Assembly (NCBI GenBank): GCA_937885165.1
Contig: CAKZZJ010000178.1
Coordinates: 1 to 9,042, forward strand
Source of the DNA: an uncultured Caryophanales bacterium
GTDB taxonomy: Bacteria; Bacillota_I; Bacilli_A; Acholeplasmatales; Anaeroplasmataceae
Direction of reading: 5' to 3'
DNA: 9,042 nt
Position 1 is the first letter of the stretch; every line of letters begins with the position of its first letter. Below, piece after piece: positions 5,494-9,042 of the stretch. Both the position numbers and the translations under genes were made by a program. A model generated the notes under the pieces. It was given only the letters and a program-made list of their open reading frames with translations. It was not told the origin of the DNA and did no database searches.

Positions 5494-8400
5494 ATGAAAA
5501 AGAAAAAAATATTACTTGGTGTATTGGCATTAGGTGCAGTATTTGGTCTTGCAGCATGTGGTAATAGTGAAGAAGCATCTACAACAACAACTACTACTAC
5601 GCCTGTAACTACCACTCCTACTCCAACAAGTAGTACACCGGCTTCAAGTAGTACTTCTACTCCAACTACTACTCCGACTCCAACTACTACTCCGACTCCG
5701 ACTACTACTCCTACCCCATCAGCTAGTACTCCTACTCCATCAACTAGTACTCAGGATTTAACACAAACTGCAACTGTTGTACTACACAATGTTGATCCAT
5801 ATGACACAGCAAAAACAGAAACTAAAACTGTTACTCTTGATCAAGTAGATCCAGATGATGGTTCTAAATATGGTGTTCTTACTTATGCAGATCCAACAAA
5901 TGAATATAAAACATTTGCTGGCTGGTATAGTGATGCAAATTTAACACAAACTGCATCATTAGATAATATCACAGCTGATTGTGATTTATATGCTAAATGG
6001 GCCCCTAAATATGAAGAAGTTGTATCTGGCTTTGGCTTTAATGGTGGAACAACATGGCAAGAAATTTATGAAGCTGCAGGCGGCACTGGTACATTTAGTG
6101 CAGATTATACATTCCCAACTGACACAACCGTTGGAAATATTACATTTGTAGCTAATTCTAAACAAAAACTTGAAACCAAACCAGCATTAAATACTCAAGG
6201 CAGCCAGTTAAAAATAGTATTAAGCGGTGAAGGTACAAATAATAGTATAGAATCAACAAGCATCCAGGGTGCAAGTAGTAGTGGTGCCAGTTTAGCACTA
6301 TTAAATGAAGCAGGAGAAACTGTAGGAACAGTTGATACACTTGCATCAGGTGAGAGTGGCAACTTCTCATGGACTGGACTTACTGCAGGAACTTATACTC
6401 TTAAGAGTACAAATGCAATGCGTATATTTGATTTAAAGATTACTGAAAAGAAAGAATTATCTCCGGTTGATCACATCGAACTTGTATCTAAGGGAACAGA
6501 TACATACTTAAAAGGTGTTGATACAGCATTTGACAAGACTGGATTAGTAGTAAATGCAGTTTATGAAAATGGTAAGAAAGAAGCTATTTCTGCAAGTGAA
6601 CTTGTAATTGATTCTACTGCAGTTGATTTTACAACTTCAGGTGAATATGAAGTATCAATCACTTGGAAAGATCATGACTTTGCAGCATTAACTCAAAAAG
6701 TTTATGTTTATCAAGCAGAATCTATCAGTTTATTAACATACACACTTAATTCAAGTAGAGTTGCTCAACAAGTTAAGCAAGTATATGTAGTAGGCGATAC
6801 TTTCAGTGCTGCAAATTTAGGTGTTCAAGTAACAGCTAAAGTTGGTACTGGCGATGATGCTCAAGAAGCTAAATTCAATCTTGCAGCAGCTAATTTCACA
6901 GTTGGTTCAGTTGATTTAACTACTGCTGGCGAAAAAGAAGTAACTGTTACTGCTTTAGGCGCTACTGCAACTTATGAAATATTAGTTGTTTCTAAAAAAT
7001 TAAAAAGTTCAGTTATGGCTATTGTAACTGTTGATCCTAGTGCTACTGGTACAGAATTAGGTGTGGCTGATAATCAAATTAGTGCAACAACTAAGACAAT
7101 AACACAGGCACTACAACTTCTAAGTCTATCTGATTTAAATAGCCTTTCAGAAAAAAATATTCTTGTAAAACCTGGAACATATAATGAAAAAGTTGAAATT
7201 ACTGTACCGCATGTGACATTAATGAATTATTTAATTGCAAATAAAGATGTAGAATGGGATGCAAATTTAACAGATACACAAAAAGTTGTAATTGTAAATG
7301 ATGCATTAAATGGCAAAACTGATTATTCTACTGCTAAGACAGCACATGGAACAGATGGTTCTGCAACTGTATCAGTAAGAAGTTCTGGAGCTGGATTTGC
7401 TGCACTTGGTATTGAATTTAAGAATTATTATAATACAAATGAATTATATGAAGCTTCAAAAAAGTTAACTTCTAATACTCAGGCTGTAGCATTATTAGTT
7501 GAAGCTGATGCAGTATTCTATAATTGTAGCATTTCTTCATATCATGATACATTATATGCAAGAGAAGGAAGACAAGTATATTATTCTTGTTATATAGAAG
7601 GTAGAACAGATTATATCTTTGGTGATAGAGATGTAACTGCATTATTTGAAAACTGTACTATTCATACACTTGGTGCTAACCAAGATAAGAATGGTGGTTA
7701 TGTTGCATGTAACAAAGGATCAAATGTTAATTTCGCATATGTGTTTGATAATTGTACATTTGAAGCAGATCCAGCTACTGATGATAATAAAGGCGTTAAA
7801 AACGGTACTGTATCACTTGGTAGAACTTGGGATGAAGGCATGAGACTTGTTATCATGAATTCTCAAATTTCTGCAGCATATTCATTAACTGATTTTGGTC
7901 ATGCTGATTCAGCAGGCAATAATACAAGATATACTGAAATGAATAAAGGCAAGAGCCCATCTAATGCCAATATTTATGAATACAACAATACTGGTGATGG
8001 TGCATTAAGTGTTTCTGCTGCTGCAAATTATACTTCAGTATCAGTTGTATCTGAAATAACTGACGAATTAAAAGCATATATCAGCAATGATTTATTAACT
8101 TTATTATCATCAAATGGCAAAAAGACTTATACAAATACAACATTCTCTTATGTTCTTATTAATGTTCAAAATAAAATAACTGACTCTGAAAATGATGTAG
8201 AATTATATGTTAAGTTTAATAGTATTACATGTGGTACCACAGTCTTAAAAGGCGGTATTGTTGATGCAACATATGTAAATGAATTAATCGCTTTATATAA
8301 TAGTGATGATGTAAATGTAGAGGGTTATTATACTGATGAAGAATATCAGACTAAGTTTGATTTCGCTACAAAACTTACAGATGAAACAACAATTTATGTT

Positions 8401-8922
8401 AAAGTAAAATCAACAAATGATGAAAAAAGCTTAGTGTTTAAAGCAGATGATTTAGTAGCTGGAACGACTATTGATGTTTCTAATGATATTTATAAGAGCG
8501 ATGATGAAAACTTATATGTTTATAATGCAGCAACAGGCAAGAAATTTACATTAACTGCTGTTGGTCCAGATGGTGGTGCTACTGCTGAAGATGGTTCAAA
8601 ATTTAACTCTGCTTTATGGCCTGATGGTGGCGGAGGCGTAATTGAGATTACTTCTAAAGTTGCTGGGAAAGTAACAGTATATTTCACTTCAACAGATAGT
8701 GACTTTACTTCTACCGATGTCAAAGAAAAAGCAGGCAATTTAAAGTTAGATGGTACTGAGGTTGGACCTACTGGCAATAAGAAAAATAATGTTGCTTATG
8801 CTTATACTTTTAATGCTGTAGCTGACCAAAAATATGTGGTTAGTATTTCTTCAAACAGATTAACACTATTTGGTGTTAAACTAGTTTATAGTGATTCTGA
8901 TGCTCAACAAGAACAACAGTAA
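5494..8922 (+). CDS. secreted modular pectinesterase lipoprotein (CE8 family)
   Basis: This 1142-residue surface lipoprotein is expected to remove methyl esters from pectin. Its signal peptide ends in the lipobox LAAC (19-22), so Cys22 would be lipidated. A Thr/Pro/Ser linker (about 29-87) follows. Next come a Listeria-Bacteroides/InlB-type repeat ending AGWYSDANLTQTASLDNITADCDLYAKW-like (about 93-169, quoted in part: FAGWYSDANL, CDLYAKW), a beta-sandwich (about 176-317) and two bacterial Ig-like (Big_3-like) domains (about 322-405 and 407-500). The CE8 beta-helix spans about 504-830. A second InlB-like repeat (about 900-972) and a second beta-sandwich (about 978-1133) close the protein. CE8 motifs seen are GTYNEKV (561-567), QAVAL (663-667), HDTL with acid/base Asp685, TDYIFG with nucleophile Asp706, and LGRTW with Arg777. 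Cys678 and Cys699 are spaced like the Dickeya PemA disulfide. The residue before Asp685 is His, where Gln is usual. Codons stay open in the same frame beyond the TAA at 8920. Confidence 0.9.
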   Translation: MKKKKILLGVLALGAVFGLAACGNSEEASTTTTTTTPVTTTPTPTSSTPASSSTSTPTTTPTPTTTPTPTTTPTPSASTPTPSTSTQDLTQTATVVLHNVDPYDTAKTETKTVTLDQVDPDDGSKYGVLTYADPTNEYKTFAGWYSDANLTQTASLDNITADCDLYAKWAPKYEEVVSGFGFNGGTTWQEIYEAAGGTGTFSADYTFPTDTTVGNITFVANSKQKLETKPALNTQGSQLKIVLSGEGTNNSIESTSIQGASSSGASLALLNEAGETVGTVDTLASGESGNFSWTGLTAGTYTLKSTNAMRIFDLKITEKKELSPVDHIELVSKGTDTYLKGVDTAFDKTGLVVNAVYENGKKEAISASELVIDSTAVDFTTSGEYEVSITWKDHDFAALTQKVYVYQAESISLLTYTLNSSRVAQQVKQVYVVGDTFSAANLGVQVTAKVGTGDDAQEAKFNLAAANFTVGSVDLTTAGEKEVTVTALGATATYEILVVSKKLKSSVMAIVTVDPSATGTELGVADNQISATTKTITQALQLLSLSDLNSLSEKNILVKPGTYNEKVEITVPHVTLMNYLIANKDVEWDANLTDTQKVVIVNDALNGKTDYSTAKTAHGTDGSATVSVRSSGAGFAALGIEFKNYYNTNELYEASKKLTSNTQAVALLVEADAVFYNCSISSYHDTLYAREGRQVYYSCYIEGRTDYIFGDRDVTALFENCTIHTLGANQDKNGGYVACNKGSNVNFAYVFDNCTFEADPATDDNKGVKNGTVSLGRTWDEGMRLVIMNSQISAAYSLTDFGHADSAGNNTRYTEMNKGKSPSNANIYEYNNTGDGALSVSAAANYTSVSVVSEITDELKAYISNDLLTLLSSNGKKTYTNTTFSYVLINVQNKITDSENDVELYVKFNSITCGTTVLKGGIVDATYVNELIALYNSDDVNVEGYYTDEEYQTKFDFATKLTDETTIYVKVKSTNDEKSLVFKADDLVAGTTIDVSNDIYKSDDENLYVYNAATGKKFTLTAVGPDGGATAEDGSKFNSALWPDGGGGVIEITSKVAGKVTVYFTSTDSDFTSTDVKEKAGNLKLDGTEVGPTGNKKNNVAYAYTFNAVADQKYVVSISSNRLTLFGVKLVYSDSDAQQEQQ
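5659..5712 (+). repeat. three 18-nt tandem repeats in the Thr/Pro linker
   Basis: Units at 5659-5676, 5677-5694 and 5695-5712 read ACTCCAACTACTACTCCG or differ by one or two bases, each encoding six Thr/Pro residues. More degenerate copies follow to about 5752. The array spaces the lipid anchor from the folded domains, and its near-identical units make copy-number change by slippage likely. Confidence 0.75.
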
Positions 8923-9042
8923 GAAGATAAAGTTTCAACATTTAGTTGGGAGGCAATCGACACTTCTTTACTAGCTGTAAATGGTAAATATTACACAGAT
9001 TCTGCTGCAACAGTTGAATCTACTCAACCAAGATATGATCAA
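8923..9042 (+). other. open in-frame extension beyond the pectinesterase TAA (runs off the window)
   Basis: Forty consecutive sense codons follow the TAA at 8920-8922 in exactly the same frame, starting EDKVSTFSWEAIDTSLLAV and ending TQPRYDQ at the window edge. There is no ATG, GTG or TTG codon in this frame. The two other plus-strand frames contain stops (a TAA at 8926 in one, a TAG near 8972 in the other). Composition and codon use resemble the gene before it. The stop sits in a Gln/Glu-rich stretch (AQQEQQ, stop, ED) that reads like an inter-domain linker. It therefore looks like the continuation of the esterase gene, either cut by a nonsense change or sequence error, or reached by readthrough. 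A separate gene starting from a non-standard codon is less likely. Confidence 0.6.

Noticed and set aside
8520..8777. 85-residue minus-strand frame inside the pectinesterase
   Set aside because: Low-complexity shadow of the Gly/Thr-rich beta-sandwich coding sequence.
390..8922. Alternative genetic code (TGA as Trp, or TAA as sense)
   Set aside because: Trp is encoded by TGG throughout with no in-frame TGA, and several genes end in TAA, including two followed directly by terminators.

Overview
The window looks like a chromosomal segment of a low-GC Gram-positive anaerobe (Bacillota, in the broad Bacilli/Erysipelotrichia/RF39-like group of gut bacteria). This is inferred from very AT-rich DNA, strong GGAGG-type Shine-Dalgarno (SD) sites, A/T-flanked intrinsic terminators, a lipobox-type secreted polysaccharide esterase and a superoxide reductase. 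Every Trp is TGG and no gene is broken by TGA, so the code appears standard. Stops are TAA, apart from one TAG.

Layout. 1-203: a doubtful short coding stretch at the left edge. 204-389: a leader with a cre-like site and an attenuator-like set of mutually exclusive hairpins. 390-1745 (+): uracil permease of the NCS2 family. 1763-1807: bidirectional terminator shared with a convergent 65-residue protein of unknown function (1844-2041, -). 2042-2372: gene-free region holding the two divergent promoters. 2373-3371 (+): ribose-phosphate pyrophosphokinase (Prs). 3392-3437: second bidirectional terminator. 5250-3449 (-): three-gene operon with overlapping ends, in the order divergent PlsC-type acyltransferase, formate/nitrite-transporter-family channel, superoxide reductase. 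5251-5493: divergent control region with two promoters and three dyads. 5494-8922 (+): 1142-residue modular pectinesterase lipoprotein. 8923-9042: open reading in the same frame beyond its TAA, running off the window.

How the genes may fit together. UraA brings in uracil and Prs makes PRPP, the co-substrate that converts uracil to UMP, so the first half is nucleotide salvage. The minus operon mixes membrane lipid synthesis, small-anion transport and superoxide detoxification. The large lipoprotein would de-esterify pectin at the cell surface. Cre-like (CcpA/LacI-family) sites precede the permease, the 65-residue gene and the pectinesterase, which suggests carbon-source control.

Points most worth a second look are the in-frame TAA at 8920 with no start codon after it, the attenuator ahead of uraA, the superoxide reductase that has lost all its centre I cysteines, and the operators between the acyltransferase and pectinesterase genes. 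I did not find a clearly novel multi-gene system; these are local anomalies in recognisable families.
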